A stretch of DNA of 64,000 bases from NCBI RefSeq assembly GCF_007896435.1, contig NZ_VCBL01000001.1, positions 2,231,078 to 2,295,077 of the forward strand. Reading direction: 5' to 3'. Within the stretch, counting starts at the first letter, position 1; each line of letters opens with the position of its first letter. Made by a program: the position numbers and the translations under genes. Below are positions 27,030 to 36,868 of this stretch, piece by piece. The DNA is from Rummeliibacillus suwonensis. Its GTDB lineage: Bacteria; Bacillota; Bacilli; Bacillales_A; Planococcaceae. Under the pieces are notes generated by a model. The model was given only the letters and a program-made list of their open reading frames with translations, was not told the DNA's origin and made no database searches.

Positions 27030-27875
27030 ATGACACAAAATACGATTAAAAAGATCCATTCTCTATATCCTCGCTTTAGTGAAAAGGAAAAGAGAATTGC
27101 GGATTATATCCAAGAAGATCCTACACGTATTATTAATAAAACGATTAACGAAGTTTCTGCTGATTTAAACATTGCTGATGCCACTGTTTTTCGTTTTTGT
27201 AAGCGCTTAGGTTTTAAAGGATATCAAGCAATGAAAATCTCTTTAGCCTCTGAAATCATCACACCCATCCAACAAATTCACGAGGAAATCTCAGAAGAGG
27301 ATGATGAAAAAACGATCTTCGAAAAAATTTTCAAATCCAATATTCGGACACTTGAAAATACGATGCATATTTTAGAGGAAACATCCATGATCAAAGCGGT
27401 TCAATTAGTGAATCAAGCAAAACATATTTATTTTTATGGTACAGGTGGTTCTTCCGTAATAGCTATGGATGCTTACCATAAATTTATAAGAACAGGTGTT
27501 AAATGCTTTGCTTTTATCGATTCGCATTTCCAATTGATGTCCGCTTCACAAGTATCTAAAGATGACCTAGCAATTGTTATTTCACATTCGGGTCGTAATC
27601 GAGATACTATTCAAATTGCTAAAACCGCAAAAGAAAATGGGGCTTCGATCATCGCCATTACAGGATTCCCAAAATCACCTATTAGTCAATTAGCGGATGT
27701 CGCTCTCTATACAAGCTCAGAAGAAACAGAATATCGTTCTGAAGCCCTTTCCTCTCGAATTGGACAGTTGAGTATCATCGATGCATTGTATGTTAATACA
27801 ATGATTCAACATAAAGACGAAGCGAACCATGCACTTGAAAGAATGCGTCATGCTATTTCCCAAACCCGTCTATAA
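27030..27875 (+). CDS. MurR/RpiR-family regulator of the gluconate cluster
   Basis: 281 residues: N-terminal HTH_6 domain (about 1-77; INEVSADLNIADATVFRFCKRLGFKGYQ) and a C-terminal SIS sugar-phosphate-binding domain (about 125-260; YFYGTGGSSVIAMDAYHKFIRTG ... ISHSGRNRDT). RpiR proteins respond to phosphorylated sugars, so 6-phosphogluconate is a reasonable guess for the ligand given the neighbours gnd, gntK and gntP. It plays the part of GntR in this organism but is unrelated to B. subtilis GntR. Confidence 0.88.
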   Translation: MTQNTIKKIHSLYPRFSEKEKRIADYIQEDPTRIINKTINEVSADLNIADATVFRFCKRLGFKGYQAMKISLASEIITPIQQIHEEISEEDDEKTIFEKIFKSNIRTLENTMHILEETSMIKAVQLVNQAKHIYFYGTGGSSVIAMDAYHKFIRTGVKCFAFIDSHFQLMSASQVSKDDLAIVISHSGRNRDTIQIAKTAKENGASIIAITGFPKSPISQLADVALYTSSEETEYRSEALSSRIGQLSIIDALYVNTMIQHKDEANHALERMRHAISQTRL

Positions 27876-27947
27876 GAAAAAAGGAGAAGACTTTGTATAT
27901 CCTCAATCTTCTCCATCTTCTTTCTTCCAATCTATATTTCTGGACAA

Positions 27948-29276
27948 TTAGATCCATACATTCATAAACAATGCACATGCAAATGCGACAAAGGAAAGAA
28001 TCGTTTCTAAGGCCGTCCAAGTTTTAAATGTTTCTTTAATGGATAGTCCCAAATATTCTTTTACCATCCAGAAACCGGCATCATTCACATGTGAAAACAT
28101 TAATGACCCTGCACCCGTGACAATGACTAAAAGTTCTAAATTAACGTCTGACATGTTTGCAATAATAGGAGAGACGATCCCGGCAGCTGTTGTTAATGCC
28201 ACTGTTGCAGATCCTGTTGCAATTCGGATCATGCCAGCAATGATAAAGGCCAATACCAATGGTGATACTGAGAAGTTTTGGGCTAAATGACCAATGGTAT
28301 CACCAACACCACTGTCGATAAGGATTTGTTTGAATCCCCCACCAGCACCTACGATCAATACGATGGACCCAACAGGAATTATACAATCTTCTGTAAACTT
28401 TTTAATCGCTTTTTTGTCCTGTCCTAGTCTAAATCCAAGAAAATAATAAGCAGAGAAAACTGAAATAAGAAGTGCTATTAGCGGACTTCCAATAAACATA
28501 AACGCATTTTCAAATGATTTGCCAACGTGCATATAAGGTGCCATTGTGCCAACAATCATTAAAAGTACTGGAAGTAAAATGGAGAAAAACGAAATAAATG
28601 TACCAGGTAGCTGATTTTCATTCTTTTCTTCTATATGCACAAATTCTGGTTCTTCTTCAGGAGTTACTCGCTTACTAATATATTTTGCATAAAGGGGACC
28701 ACCGATTATACCAGCAGGAACTGCAATGATTAATGAATAAAGCAGAACTTTCCCTAAATTAGCGTTATAAATTCCAATGGCAGCCACTGCGCCTGGATGT
28801 GGTGGCACTAAACCATGAACGATTGATAATCCAGCAATAGCCGGTAAGGCAATCAATAAAATATTTTTCTTTGAAGCTTTTTGAATAGAAATAACAAGTG
28901 GAAGTAAGATTAAAATTCCAACCTCAAAAAATACTGGAATCCCAATAACAAATCCAGAGAAAAACATTGCCCACGGTAATTTCTTTTCACCAAATACATG
29001 GATAAAGAAATTGGCAATTTTTAGACCTGCACCCGATTCCGCAAGCATTTTCCCTAAAATTGCACCTAATGCAATGATACCGATTAAGTGTCCCAGTGTT
29101 CCTCCAACACCTGTTTCATATGCTTTTACAATTTCATCAAGGTCCATGCCAGCAAAAATAGCAAGGAAAAGACTAGCCATCAATAGGCTAATAAATGCGT
29201 GCCATTTAAATATTGATACGCCAACTATAACAATAACTATCGCTAATAAAGTGATAATTAATAAATACGCGTCCAT
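27948..29276 (-). CDS. gntP: Gluconate:H+ symporter
   Basis: 442 residues, highly hydrophobic with about 12-14 membrane spans. GntP-family features: ETGVGGTLGHLIGIIALGAILGKMLAESG near the N-terminus, GLVPPHPGAVAA mid-protein, and ATGSATVALTTAAGI with SLMFSHVNDAGFWMVKEY near the C-terminus. Imports gluconate with protons. Convergent with the RpiR gene and expressed from its own promoter, with a variant of the shared operator-like 13-mer upstream. Confidence 0.9.
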   Translation of the reverse strand: MDAYLLIITLLAIVIVIVGVSIFKWHAFISLLMASLFLAIFAGMDLDEIVKAYETGVGGTLGHLIGIIALGAILGKMLAESGAGLKIANFFIHVFGEKKLPWAMFFSGFVIGIPVFFEVGILILLPLVISIQKASKKNILLIALPAIAGLSIVHGLVPPHPGAVAAIGIYNANLGKVLLYSLIIAVPAGIIGGPLYAKYISKRVTPEEEPEFVHIEEKNENQLPGTFISFFSILLPVLLMIVGTMAPYMHVGKSFENAFMFIGSPLIALLISVFSAYYFLGFRLGQDKKAIKKFTEDCIIPVGSIVLIVGAGGGFKQILIDSGVGDTIGHLAQNFSVSPLVLAFIIAGMIRIATGSATVALTTAAGIVSPIIANMSDVNLELLVIVTGAGSLMFSHVNDAGFWMVKEYLGLSIKETFKTWTALETILSFVAFACALFMNVWI

Positions 29277-29574
29277 TTTAATCCCCCAGATTCAATATTC
29301 GCTCACATATAATGTAAGCACTTTCAATAAATTTAATTATACAAAAAAAATTTCGTAAATCAATGTATTTTAAGAAAAAAATTATTTTATTAATGGACCG
29401 TATTTAATTTAATATATATTTGCAGGTGTGCTGATTATTCAATTTAAGCCATAATAATAAGGAGGCTTTCACGTTTATGCTCGCATGTTTATCCTGATTT
29501 TTCCTAATCAACACACCATATTTAAACTCTTTACTGAAAGATGGACAAATCCCCTTTTTACCATCTGTGATTCT
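29277..29574. other. gntP upstream region
   Basis: About 300 bp, very AT-rich near gntP. It contains GAAATTTTTTTTG on the minus strand (29354-29342), like the candidate RpiR operator. No gene seen. Confidence 0.4.
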
Positions 29575-30192
29575 TTAGAATAGGTTCAAAAGGTCATCAA
29601 ACTTTTCGATAACTTGATCATATTCACTTACGTTTCCAAAACCGTACTTGGCGTAAACAAAAGGGATACCTGCATACCGGGATGCCTTTAGATCTCCTTC
29701 TGTATCTCCAACATAAACGGGTTTTGAAAGCTTGTTTCTTTCTATTATTAATTTGATATTATCTCCTTTTGCAAGACCCGTTCTACTGGGGATTTCATAA
29801 TCTAAAAAGTAATTCTTAAGTTTATGGTATTGGAAAAACCCCTCAATATAACCTTGTTGACAATTGCTGACGATAAAAAGGTTATATTTCTTAGAAAGGT
29901 TATAAAGTGAAACTTCCACATTTTCAAAAAGAACTCCACCATGCTCCTCTATATATTTACCTTCAATTTCAAAGCACTGTTTAATGATTTTTGTTCGAGT
30001 GTTTAAATCTAAATTTGGAAATAACTTATTACTTATGTCGTCCATTTGAAGTCCCATAGTACCTTCGAAGTCTTTTCTTGTTAATTTCTTTTTTACTTTC
30101 TTATTTTCTTCAACTATGCTATTCCATGCCATTAGTACAGTATCTATAGAATCCCAAATAGTTCCATCTAAATCAAAAATGATGCTATCCAT
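29575..30192 (-). CDS. HAD-family phosphatase (phosphoglycolate phosphatase-like)
   Basis: 205 residues. All four HAD motifs are visible: I, FDLDGTIWDS at the N-terminus; II, FIVSNCQQG; III, Lys in TGLAKGDNIK; IV, YVGDTEGDLKAS. A helical cap lies between motifs I and II (subclass IA). Substrate unknown; phosphoglycolate or another small phosphate ester is plausible. ATG 30192 is preferred because the upstream frame (to 30222) contains its GGGAGG site. Position between gntP and cotE gives no functional hint. Confidence 0.82.
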   Translation of the reverse strand: MDSIIFDLDGTIWDSIDTVLMAWNSIVEENKKVKKKLTRKDFEGTMGLQMDDISNKLFPNLDLNTRTKIIKQCFEIEGKYIEEHGGVLFENVEVSLYNLSKKYNLFIVSNCQQGYIEGFFQYHKLKNYFLDYEIPSRTGLAKGDNIKLIIERNKLSKPVYVGDTEGDLKASRYAGIPFVYAKYGFGNVSEYDQVIEKFDDLLNLF

Positions 30193-30222
30193 ATGTATGC
30201 CATCCTCCCTATTATTTATCAT

Positions 30223-30603
30223 ATATGTGAACGAAATTTTCTTTTTGCAGTGAAAAATACTGAGTTGAGAAGTATATAAGATTCACGCTGTTGGTCGAAT
30301 AAAAAGCAGAGGACTTGACCTGACTCCTCTACAGTCAAATCGGCTATCTATAAAAGAATTGACAGGATTCGAACAAATCATTATGCTTGTCTCTCCATGA
30401 ATAACGAAATATATTTACTAGATTTTAAGACCCCATTACTCTTTCTATCCCTTCAAACAAGAAAATCAATCTATCATAGCAGAGAAGTTACTCACTATTA
30501 TAGACTGATTTTATACTTTAGAAAAAAACTATTGACTGGAGATAACAAGGAACTGTTCGAAAAATCGGTTTCACAGACTTTTTGGTACAGTTCCTTTCAA
30601 AAA
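30223..30603. other. Non-coding interval with a possible terminator
   Basis: About 380 bp. At 30301-30330 AGAGGA/TCCTCT with flanking AAAAA (T-run on the minus strand) may terminate the leftward cotE transcript. A plus-strand frame across 30397-30780 runs into the repeat and is not credible. Confidence 0.45.
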
Positions 30604-30823
30604 CATAAAGTGAAACTCCATCAGTGGGGGTTTTCTTCATCCCCCACTGAACTAGAGGGACTCAGGTTAAAAGCGCCACGTCCTGTGGCAACACCTGAGG
30701 GACCAACATCTTGTTGGCCCGAACCAATCGGACTTTTACGGGCAGTTGATCCCCCATCTATCTTTCTCGTTTCTCTCTAACTCTTGAGATGGGGGTCTTA
30801 CTGCCCGTTAATGCGGGATAAAA
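30604..30823 (+). repeat. Structured intergenic repeat, long variant (copy 3)
   Basis: About 220 bp. Same ends and hairpins as copies 1 and 2, but the short link after hairpin 1 is replaced by a 66-bp module with extra dyads: CTCAGGT...ACCTGAG, CCACGTCCTGTGG and CCAACATCTTGTTGG. About 96% identical by eye to copy 4 at 37192-37411, which is inverted relative to it. Confidence 0.88.
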
Positions 30824-30892
30824 AAAGTACCAACAAGAAATGTTTTATTTTCCGTCGGTACTATTATGGACTTTTAACCAATCTTTTTTCGT

Positions 30893-31483
30893 TTATTTAT
30901 GGAAGGACGATGACTCTAAATCGGACAGATCAGATGAGGATGAACTTGAGCTTGATGAACTTGATGAGCTTGATGACTTAGAGGAGCTTGATGATGAGCT
31001 CTCCTCTTCAAAACTCCATTCCTCTTCATACTCAAGAGGATGGATGCTAATACAAATGGTTGTTTCTCCCACGACTTCTGCTAATAACTCTCTTTCAATG
31101 GTGACCACAAAGTGTTCACCATCTGGTCCAATGACTGCTTCGACACAATTTGGCTGTTGTAAGACGCGAATATGCACCTCTTCTTTCCCAGTTGACTCAT
31201 CCTCGCGATAATGTAATTTAATGCGATCACGATATGAAATCGATTCAGAAAATACAGCCGTTTTGGAATGATTATTGTATGCGTACCATACATTAATATC
31301 ATACTTACCTGTTACCTCTACGAACTTTCCATTTTTCTTTGCTGAATAAGTATGATTAATCACCCAACACCCTAAAATACTTGATGGCCTATTTGGTGGA
31401 CGTAACGTTTCACTACATTCTGTACGCTTTTTCCCCTTTGCAACCACTGCTTTGGTTACAATATGACGTAACTGTTTCAGCAT
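30893..31483 (-). CDS. cotE: Spore coat morphogenetic protein CotE with poly-serine tail
   Basis: 196 residues (B. subtilis CotE about 181). The N-terminal 150 residues are clear CotE: IVTKAVVAKGKK, RPSSILGCWVINH, YDINVWYAYNNHSKTAV, VLQQPNCVEAVIGPDG and LLAEVVGETTI. CotE forms the interface on which the outer coat assembles. The usual acidic C-terminus is largely replaced by a serine tract (7 Ser, Lys, 15 Ser) then DLSDLESSSFHK. ATG 31483 follows AGGAGG; the longer frame from 31510 is not needed. The tract is encoded by near-repeats of a 9-bp unit (30930-31010). Confidence 0.93.
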   Translation of the reverse strand: MLKQLRHIVTKAVVAKGKKRTECSETLRPPNRPSSILGCWVINHTYSAKKNGKFVEVTGKYDINVWYAYNNHSKTAVFSESISYRDRIKLHYREDESTGKEEVHIRVLQQPNCVEAVIGPDGEHFVVTIERELLAEVVGETTICISIHPLEYEEEWSFEEESSSSSSSKSSSSSSSSSSSSSSSDLSDLESSSFHK

Positions 31484-31731
31484 AATTCCTCCTTTGCTTC
31501 CGTTCACCACATCATATGCGTCTTTTGCCCAGTGGGTGCCTAATTCTGAAAGAAAAAGTCGAAAGTCTTAAAAACAATGGTGTTGGAGTCTCTCACCATA
31601 GGCACAGGAAGTGACACTTTATACAGTAACGGGTTTCTTCACTCCTCACTAAACATGCTTTTACTAGCAATGGATTCCACCTATTTATTACCCAGGTGCT
31701 AGGAGATTTGCTGTCTATTCATACGGATAAA
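31484..31731. other. Non-coding upstream region of cotE with decayed repeat
   Basis: About 250 bp holding the cotE promoter region (sporulation sigma sites not assigned). Around 31610-31735 there are faint traces of the structured repeat (ACGGGTTTCTTCACTCCTCACT; final GGATAAAAA). Confidence 0.4.
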
Positions 31732-31775
31732 AAAGGATGCCATCAAGTGTTTTCAACACTCCTATGGCATCCTTT
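31732..31775 (-). terminator. ymcA/miaB terminator
   Basis: AAAGGATGCCAT (31732-31743) pairs with ATGGCATCCTTT (31764-31775). An inner stem GTGTT/AACAC (31747-31759) caps it, and a T-run follows on the minus strand. Confidence 0.9.
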
Positions 31776-31971
31776 GCTATACCTATATATTTTAAGTGAA
31801 ACATCTGGTAGAGATTTTTCTCCGTCCCTCACAAGAGATAAGGTGAACTAACCCAGTCTGTATAGAGGCAATTCCTCTACAATTATCCTTCTGCTTTTTA
31901 CTAAAGTTTTAGCATCAAACTGACTACCTATTTATGCAGGATAAAATTGGACAGCAGCCCAATTGATCTAA
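31776..31971. repeat. Decayed structured repeat downstream of ymcA
   Basis: From about 31797 to 31947 the order AAGTGAAAC, TTTTTCTCCGTCCCTCAC, GAACTAACCCAGTC, AGGCAATTCC, TTTATGCAGGATAAA follows the repeat family with heavy divergence. No gene. Confidence 0.4.
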
Positions 31972-32409
31972 TTATGAACAACTTCCTGGCTCTGAATTAC
32001 GTACTTTTGAGCCGGTTTCCCCACGTAAAAGATCGCCACCAGTTGATACAACGATTTCATCCGTCACATTATTAGCAATTGAGTTTGCCACAAGTTGAAG
32101 CAAATCATTAACATCGCCTTGTGATTGTTTGAATTCCGCAACAATTGGCAATTCATCAATTTCTTTTTCAATTTTTTCAATTTTTTCTTCTATTAATTTT
32201 AATGCTTTTTCTTTGCCATAATATTGGAAATTTACCGCTTGTTTTTGTAAACTTTTTAGGCTTGCAATTTTTTCGCGAACAAATTGATTTTCGTTTATTT
32301 GTGCTTCTGCACGTTTAAAAAATTCCACTTCTTCCGTATTAGCAATCATGTGTGCAATTTCGTGTGCTTTTTCAATAATATCATCTTTTGTATATACTTT
32401 TTCTGTCAT
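31972..32409 (-). CDS. ymcA: YmcA/RicA, subunit of the RicA-RicF-RicT complex
   Basis: 145 residues, YlbF/YmcA family: helical core KDDIIEKAHEIAHMIANTEEVEFFKRAEAQI and a C-terminus with a single cysteine (GSCS). In B. subtilis YmcA (RicA), YlbF (RicF) and YaaT (RicT) form an Fe-S-containing complex that directs RNase Y to mRNA maturation and affects competence, biofilm and sporulation. Start ATG 32409 overlaps the miaB stop (TAATG). RNase Y itself is encoded at 38.7 kb. Confidence 0.9.
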   Translation of the reverse strand: MTEKVYTKDDIIEKAHEIAHMIANTEEVEFFKRAEAQINENQFVREKIASLKSLQKQAVNFQYYGKEKALKLIEEKIEKIEKEIDELPIVAEFKQSQGDVNDLLQLVANSIANNVTDEIVVSTGGDLLRGETGSKVRNSEPGSCS

Positions 32410-33956
32410 TATGCTTTCACCTCTATACCTGATACTATTTCGACAAATTCGCCTTGTAAAGACCATGTTTTAGCATCAGTAATTTTAATTTTTACTATTT
32501 TCCCAATCACATTTCTAGGTGCTTTAAAGTTCACTAGCTTATTTCTTCTTGTATATCCAGCTAATACATCCGGATTCTTTTTGCTTTCCCCTTCGACCAG
32601 TACTTCGACCACTTGTCCCTCATATTTTTTTAGGGCTTGAGTAGAAAGCTCATTTACTACATTATTTAAACGTTGTAAACGGTCTTTTTTTACCTCTAGA
32701 GGTACATTATCCTTCATCTTTGCTGCAGGCGTTCCCTCACGTGGTGAATAAATAAATGTATAAGCCGCTTCAAATCCGACTTCTTTATATAATGAAAGCG
32801 TTTCTTCGAATTGTTCTTCTGTTTCATTTGGGAAGCCTACGATAATATCTGTAGAAAGTGCTATATCCGGAATCGCTTGACGAATTTTGCGAACCAGTTC
32901 TAAGTAACTTTTACGTGTGTATTTCCGTGCCATTATTTTCAACATACCATCTGAACCAGACTGAACGGGTAAGTGTATATGTTCGACTAAATTTCCTTTT
33001 TTGGCAAGCACTTCGATTAAATGATCATCAAAATCTCTTGGATGGCTTGTTGTAAAGCGAATACGTGGAATATCGATCTTTCTTAACTCATCCATTAAAT
33101 CGCCTAAACGATAATTTCGATCTACAAAATCTTTCCCATAAGCATTAACGTTTTGACCAAGTAAGGTGATTTCCTGATAGCCTTGTGCCGCTAAGCTGCG
33201 TACCTCTTGAATAATCTCTTCCGGCTGACGGCTGCGCTCTTTTCCTCGTGTATACGGCACAATACAATATGTACAGAATTTATCGCATCCGTACATAATA
33301 TTCACCCAAGCCTTTATATTTCCCTTCCGCACTTTAGGAAGATTTTCAATAATATCTCCTTCCTTCGACCATACTTCAACAATCATTTCTTTAGAAAGAT
33401 ATGCTTCATGTAAGATCTCTGGTAAACGGTGGATATTATGTGTTCCAAAAATCATATCTACTTGATCATATGTTTTTAGAATTTTGCTGACAACTGCTTC
33501 TTCTTGTGACATACAACCACAAACACCAATAAGTAAATCTGGATTGCTTTGTTTTAATGGTTTTAAGTGACCTAGTTCACCAAATACACGATTTTCAGCA
33601 TTTTCACGAATAGCACATGTATTTAACAAAATGACATTGGCTTCTTCGATATCTTCTGTCGGTTCATATCCAAGTTGGGTGAAAATACCTGCCATTACTT
33701 CTGTATCATGTTCATTCATCTGACAGCCATATGTGCGGATTAAAAATTTTCGTCCAACCCCCATATCCTCATACTTTCCATCAATTTTAAAATCTTTATG
33801 ATATTGAATTTCTTCTTTTCCTCGTCTTTTTGCATTTTTTAAAGATGGTGCTATATAGATCGGGTTAAAGTATTTGCTATAATCTTTTTCCGTTTTTTGA
33901 GTAGTCAATGTAGTTGTTTTTGCTTGTTGACTTTCAAGTCGTTGTTTTTCGTTCAT
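32409..33956 (-). CDS. miaB: tRNA-i6A37 methylthiotransferase
   Basis: 515 residues. N-terminal extension of about 65 residues typical of Bacillales, then UPF0004 domain ([28 protein letters not shown] - three cluster cysteines), radical SAM domain with [15 protein letters not shown] (CxxxCxxC) and a C-terminal TRAM domain. Inserts a methylthio group at C2 of i6A37 using two 4Fe-4S clusters and SAM. Acts after MiaA. An AAAGGGG site precedes ATG 33956. Confidence 0.97.
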   Translation of the reverse strand: MNEKQRLESQQAKTTTLTTQKTEKDYSKYFNPIYIAPSLKNAKRRGKEEIQYHKDFKIDGKYEDMGVGRKFLIRTYGCQMNEHDTEVMAGIFTQLGYEPTEDIEEANVILLNTCAIRENAENRVFGELGHLKPLKQSNPDLLIGVCGCMSQEEAVVSKILKTYDQVDMIFGTHNIHRLPEILHEAYLSKEMIVEVWSKEGDIIENLPKVRKGNIKAWVNIMYGCDKFCTYCIVPYTRGKERSRQPEEIIQEVRSLAAQGYQEITLLGQNVNAYGKDFVDRNYRLGDLMDELRKIDIPRIRFTTSHPRDFDDHLIEVLAKKGNLVEHIHLPVQSGSDGMLKIMARKYTRKSYLELVRKIRQAIPDIALSTDIIVGFPNETEEQFEETLSLYKEVGFEAAYTFIYSPREGTPAAKMKDNVPLEVKKDRLQRLNNVVNELSTQALKKYEGQVVEVLVEGESKKNPDVLAGYTRRNKLVNFKAPRNVIGKIVKIKITDAKTWSLQGEFVEIVSGIEVKA

Positions 33957-34209
33957 CGATAAACCCCTTTCATTTGAATACCCATTACTACATTATACTG
34001 AAAGAGAGGGCATTCTCACAAGATTAGAGTCTCAAATGTTCATAAATAGCCATATTCACATCGAATTATTTTTGATCAATCCATCGTTCTGTCATGATAC
34101 ACGTTATAAATTGTTGATTTCGCTACTTATTTTTTGGCTCATCATCGTAACTTGGGATTGATTTATACTCCTGCATCTTGATACGGAGAACTCACTCCCT
34201 ATATGAAAT
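33957..34209. other. Non-coding interval korB-miaB
   Basis: About 250 bp; should contain the miaB-ymcA promoter. No repeat or RNA recognised. Confidence 0.4.
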
Positions 34210-34211
34210 GA

Positions 34212-34246
34212 AAAAATCACCCATCCTTGTTGAATGAGTGATTTTT
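34212..34246 (-). terminator. korAB terminator
   Basis: AAAAATCAC (34212-34220) pairs with GTGATTTTT (34238-34246), with an inner CAT/ATG extension; T-run on the minus strand, 18 bp past the korB stop. Confidence 0.85.
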
Positions 34247-34263
34247 AAAAGAATGAATTGGTA

Positions 34264-35130
34264 TTACATAAACTCTTTCATCAATTCATTTAGTTCTTCT
34301 TCTTTTATCATAATATCCGCTTTGTTTAGCGGTTCTTCATGATAGCCAATAACCTTTTCTTGGTAGGATGGTTCATTTTCGTTTTGATAAATGATACCCG
34401 TAACAAGACCTTCGTACTCCATCACTGTCCTCATTGCTTCAGTACGGTTAGATGGATCATACCCTTCTACGCTTGAAAGCTTGGTAATATGTTCTTTAAA
34501 CCAATCATAGGTGTTGACTTTATTATAAGTAACACAAGGGCTAAATACATTGATAAATGCAAAGCCTCTATGTTTCATACCCTCTTCAATAATGGCTGTA
34601 AGCTCTTTCAAATCTGTTGAAAAGCTTTGTGCAACAAAAGTAGCTCCGGAAGAAAGGGCCACTTCTAAAGGCTTTAATGATGGCTCGATAGCGCCACCAG
34701 GTGTTGATTTTGTTACAAAGCCAGCGGCAGATCGTGGCGATGTTTGACCCTTTGTCAATCCATAGATTTGGTTATCCATTACAACATAAGTAATATCGAT
34801 ATTGCGTCGGATGGAGTGGATCGTATGCCCCATACCAATGGCAAAGCCGTCTCCATCACCGCCTGTAGCGATAACATTTAAATCACGATTAGCCATTTTT
34901 AAACCTTGTGCAATTGGTAATGCACGACCATGAATACCATGTAAACCATATGAATTAATATAGCCTGATAAACGACCAGAACAACCAATACCTGAAACTA
35001 CGGCTAGTTCATGCGGTTCAATGTCAAGATTGGCTGCAGCACGTTGGATTGCTGCCTGCACTGAAAAGTCACCACACCCTGGGCACCAGTTAGGCTTTAC
35101 TGTGTTACGAAAATCCTTAAATGTCACCAT
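34264..35130 (-). CDS. korB: 2-oxoacid:ferredoxin oxidoreductase beta subunit
   Basis: 288 residues. TPP-binding subunit: WCPGCGDF near the N-terminus (cluster cysteines), GIGCSGR, and the ThDP/Mg site GGDGDGFAIGMGH with DNQIYGLTKGQTSPRS. With KorA it oxidatively decarboxylates a 2-oxoacid, most likely 2-oxoglutarate, to the acyl-CoA while reducing ferredoxin. Overlaps the korA 3' end by 14 bp, so translation is probably coupled. The substrate is inferred from the Kor grouping, not proved by residues. Confidence 0.92.
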   Translation of the reverse strand: MVTFKDFRNTVKPNWCPGCGDFSVQAAIQRAAANLDIEPHELAVVSGIGCSGRLSGYINSYGLHGIHGRALPIAQGLKMANRDLNVIATGGDGDGFAIGMGHTIHSIRRNIDITYVVMDNQIYGLTKGQTSPRSAAGFVTKSTPGGAIEPSLKPLEVALSSGATFVAQSFSTDLKELTAIIEEGMKHRGFAFINVFSPCVTYNKVNTYDWFKEHITKLSSVEGYDPSNRTEAMRTVMEYEGLVTGIIYQNENEPSYQEKVIGYHEEPLNKADIMIKEEELNELMKEFM

Positions 35131-36868
35131 CTGTTAGCAACTCCTTTACGCGGTCAAGCAATTCCAATGGTAAGAATGGTGTACCGTCATATTTTGTTAA
35201 ATTTACAATCTTATCATGATGACCCATGTTTAATTTTAAAATATTCGCTAATTGACCCGTTGCATTATTTTCAACGACAATTACCTTTTTGGCATGATCG
35301 ATCAATGGTTTCATTTCTTCAACTGGGAATGGATAGATCAATCGAATATGTGCATGATTTGTTTTTATGCCTTCAGCATCTAACATAGGACGAATTTCTT
35401 CAATCGCCCCTTTTGTAGAGCCAAAGCCTACTAGTAATACATCTGCTTCTTTATTCGGCGCATCTGTAAATACAGGTGTATCAAAATGAACATATTGTAA
35501 TTTGCGGAAACGTTTGTCCATTTGTTTTTTACGGTTTCCAGCTGCTTCAGAAGGTTTCCCTTCTTCATTATGTTCAACACCTGTTACATGGTGAATACCA
35601 TATTTTTGACCAGGAACGACACGTGTAGAAATGCCATCTTCCGTAAATTCATATCGTTTAAAATATTGTTTATCTTCTAATTCAGGAAGTTCGTCCATCT
35701 TTAATTTACCACGGTTGATGCTGATTTTAGAATAATCGAATGGTTCTACTGTTTGTTTTCCAAGTGATAATTGTAAGTCAGATAATACGATGACTGGTAA
35801 TTGTAATTCATCCGCAATATTAAATGCTTGAATCATATCATAAAATGCTTCTTCACCAGTAGATGGTGCGATGACTACTTTTGGAATTTCACCGTGAGTA
35901 CCATATAACATCGCCATAAGGTCAGATTGTTCTTGTTTTGTTGGAAGACCTGTCGATGGGCCACCACGTTGTGTATCAACGACAACCAGTGGTGTTTCGG
36001 TCATTCCTGCTAAACCAAGCGCTTCCATCATCAGTGATAGACCTGGACCAGCCGATGCTGTAAAGGCACGTGCACCACCGTAGCTTGCACCGATCGCCAT
36101 TGTTGCAGCCGCGATTTCATCTTCTGTTTGAATGACAGTACCTCCGAATTTAGGCAACTTTTTAATGAGATACTCCATGATTTCTGATGCTGGAGTTATT
36201 GGGTATGCACTCATTAAACGGGAACCAGCGGCAAGTGCCCCTAACGCAAGTGCTTCGTTACCGATCATAAACAAGCGATGTTTGCCGTCACCTGGTTCAA
36301 GTTCAAATTTACCAACTTGATCTTTTAACAATTCATTCGTTATTTGATGGCCTTTAGCAATTGCCTCCATATTTTTTTGTACAACCGCTTCTCCCTTACG
36401 ACCGAAGATTTCATTGACAACACTTTGGAAAACTTCATCCTCAAGGTTCATAAGTGCAGCTGTTGCACCGATTGCTACCATGTTTTTCATCAGTGAGGTA
36501 CCAAGCTCTGTTGCAATCTCTGTAAATGGTACGATATAAAGTTCTGCTAGGCAATCTTCTGGTTTTACAGGTTTAAATTTAGCATCTGCTAAAATAACCC
36601 CTTCTTTTGTTAGTTCTTTATAGTTAATCTCAATTGTTTCTTGGTCAAATGCTACCAATATATTCAAGTCATCTGGAATCGTATGTACAGTTGATGTACG
36701 TACGTTAATTTTGTTATTCGTATGGCCACCCTTAATACGAGAAGAGAAATGACGATATCCATATAAATGGTAACCTAATCGATTCATTGCTGTAGAGAAA
36801 ATTTCTCCAGTACTTTCAATCCCTTCCCCTTGTTGCCCACCGACTTTCCAAGAAAGCTGATGTAACAT
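35117..36868 (-). CDS. korA: 2-oxoacid:ferredoxin oxidoreductase alpha subunit (gamma-alpha fusion)
   Basis: 583 residues. The first ~190 residues are the gamma (POR) domain (GGQQGEGIESTGEIF; IKGGHTNNKINVR), fused to the alpha domain beginning near GNEALALGALAAG, with AYPITPASEIMEYL and QTEDEIAA. Partner of KorB. AAGGAGATG precedes ATG 36868. In many Bacillales korAB sit between spoVS/ymdB and miaB as here. Its own leader is separated from spoVS by a repeat and terminator. Confidence 0.92.
   Translation of the reverse strand: MLHQLSWKVGGQQGEGIESTGEIFSTAMNRLGYHLYGYRHFSSRIKGGHTNNKINVRTSTVHTIPDDLNILVAFDQETIEINYKELTKEGVILADAKFKPVKPEDCLAELYIVPFTEIATELGTSLMKNMVAIGATAALMNLEDEVFQSVVNEIFGRKGEAVVQKNMEAIAKGHQITNELLKDQVGKFELEPGDGKHRLFMIGNEALALGALAAGSRLMSAYPITPASEIMEYLIKKLPKFGGTVIQTEDEIAAATMAIGASYGGARAFTASAGPGLSLMMEALGLAGMTETPLVVVDTQRGGPSTGLPTKQEQSDLMAMLYGTHGEIPKVVIAPSTGEEAFYDMIQAFNIADELQLPVIVLSDLQLSLGKQTVEPFDYSKISINRGKLKMDELPELEDKQYFKRYEFTEDGISTRVVPGQKYGIHHVTGVEHNEEGKPSEAAGNRKKQMDKRFRKLQYVHFDTPVFTDAPNKEADVLLVGFGSTKGAIEEIRPMLDAEGIKTNHAHIRLIYPFPVEEMKPLIDHAKKVIVVENNATGQLANILKLNMGHHDKIVNLTKYDGTPFLPLELLDRVKELLTDGDI

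Noticed and set aside
30361-30374. GACAGGATTCGAAC, like a tRNA T-arm on the minus strand
   Set aside because: The bases that should form the T stem do not pair, and there is no anticodon arm or CCA-proximal acceptor stem; chance similarity.
30397-30780. 127-codon plus-strand frame
   Set aside because: Runs through repeat copy 3; the protein is a translation of the hairpins.
30840-31211. Acidic Asp/Glu/Leu-repeat protein antisense to cotE
   Set aside because: It is simply the opposite-strand reading of the poly-serine codons of CotE; cotE has clear homology.
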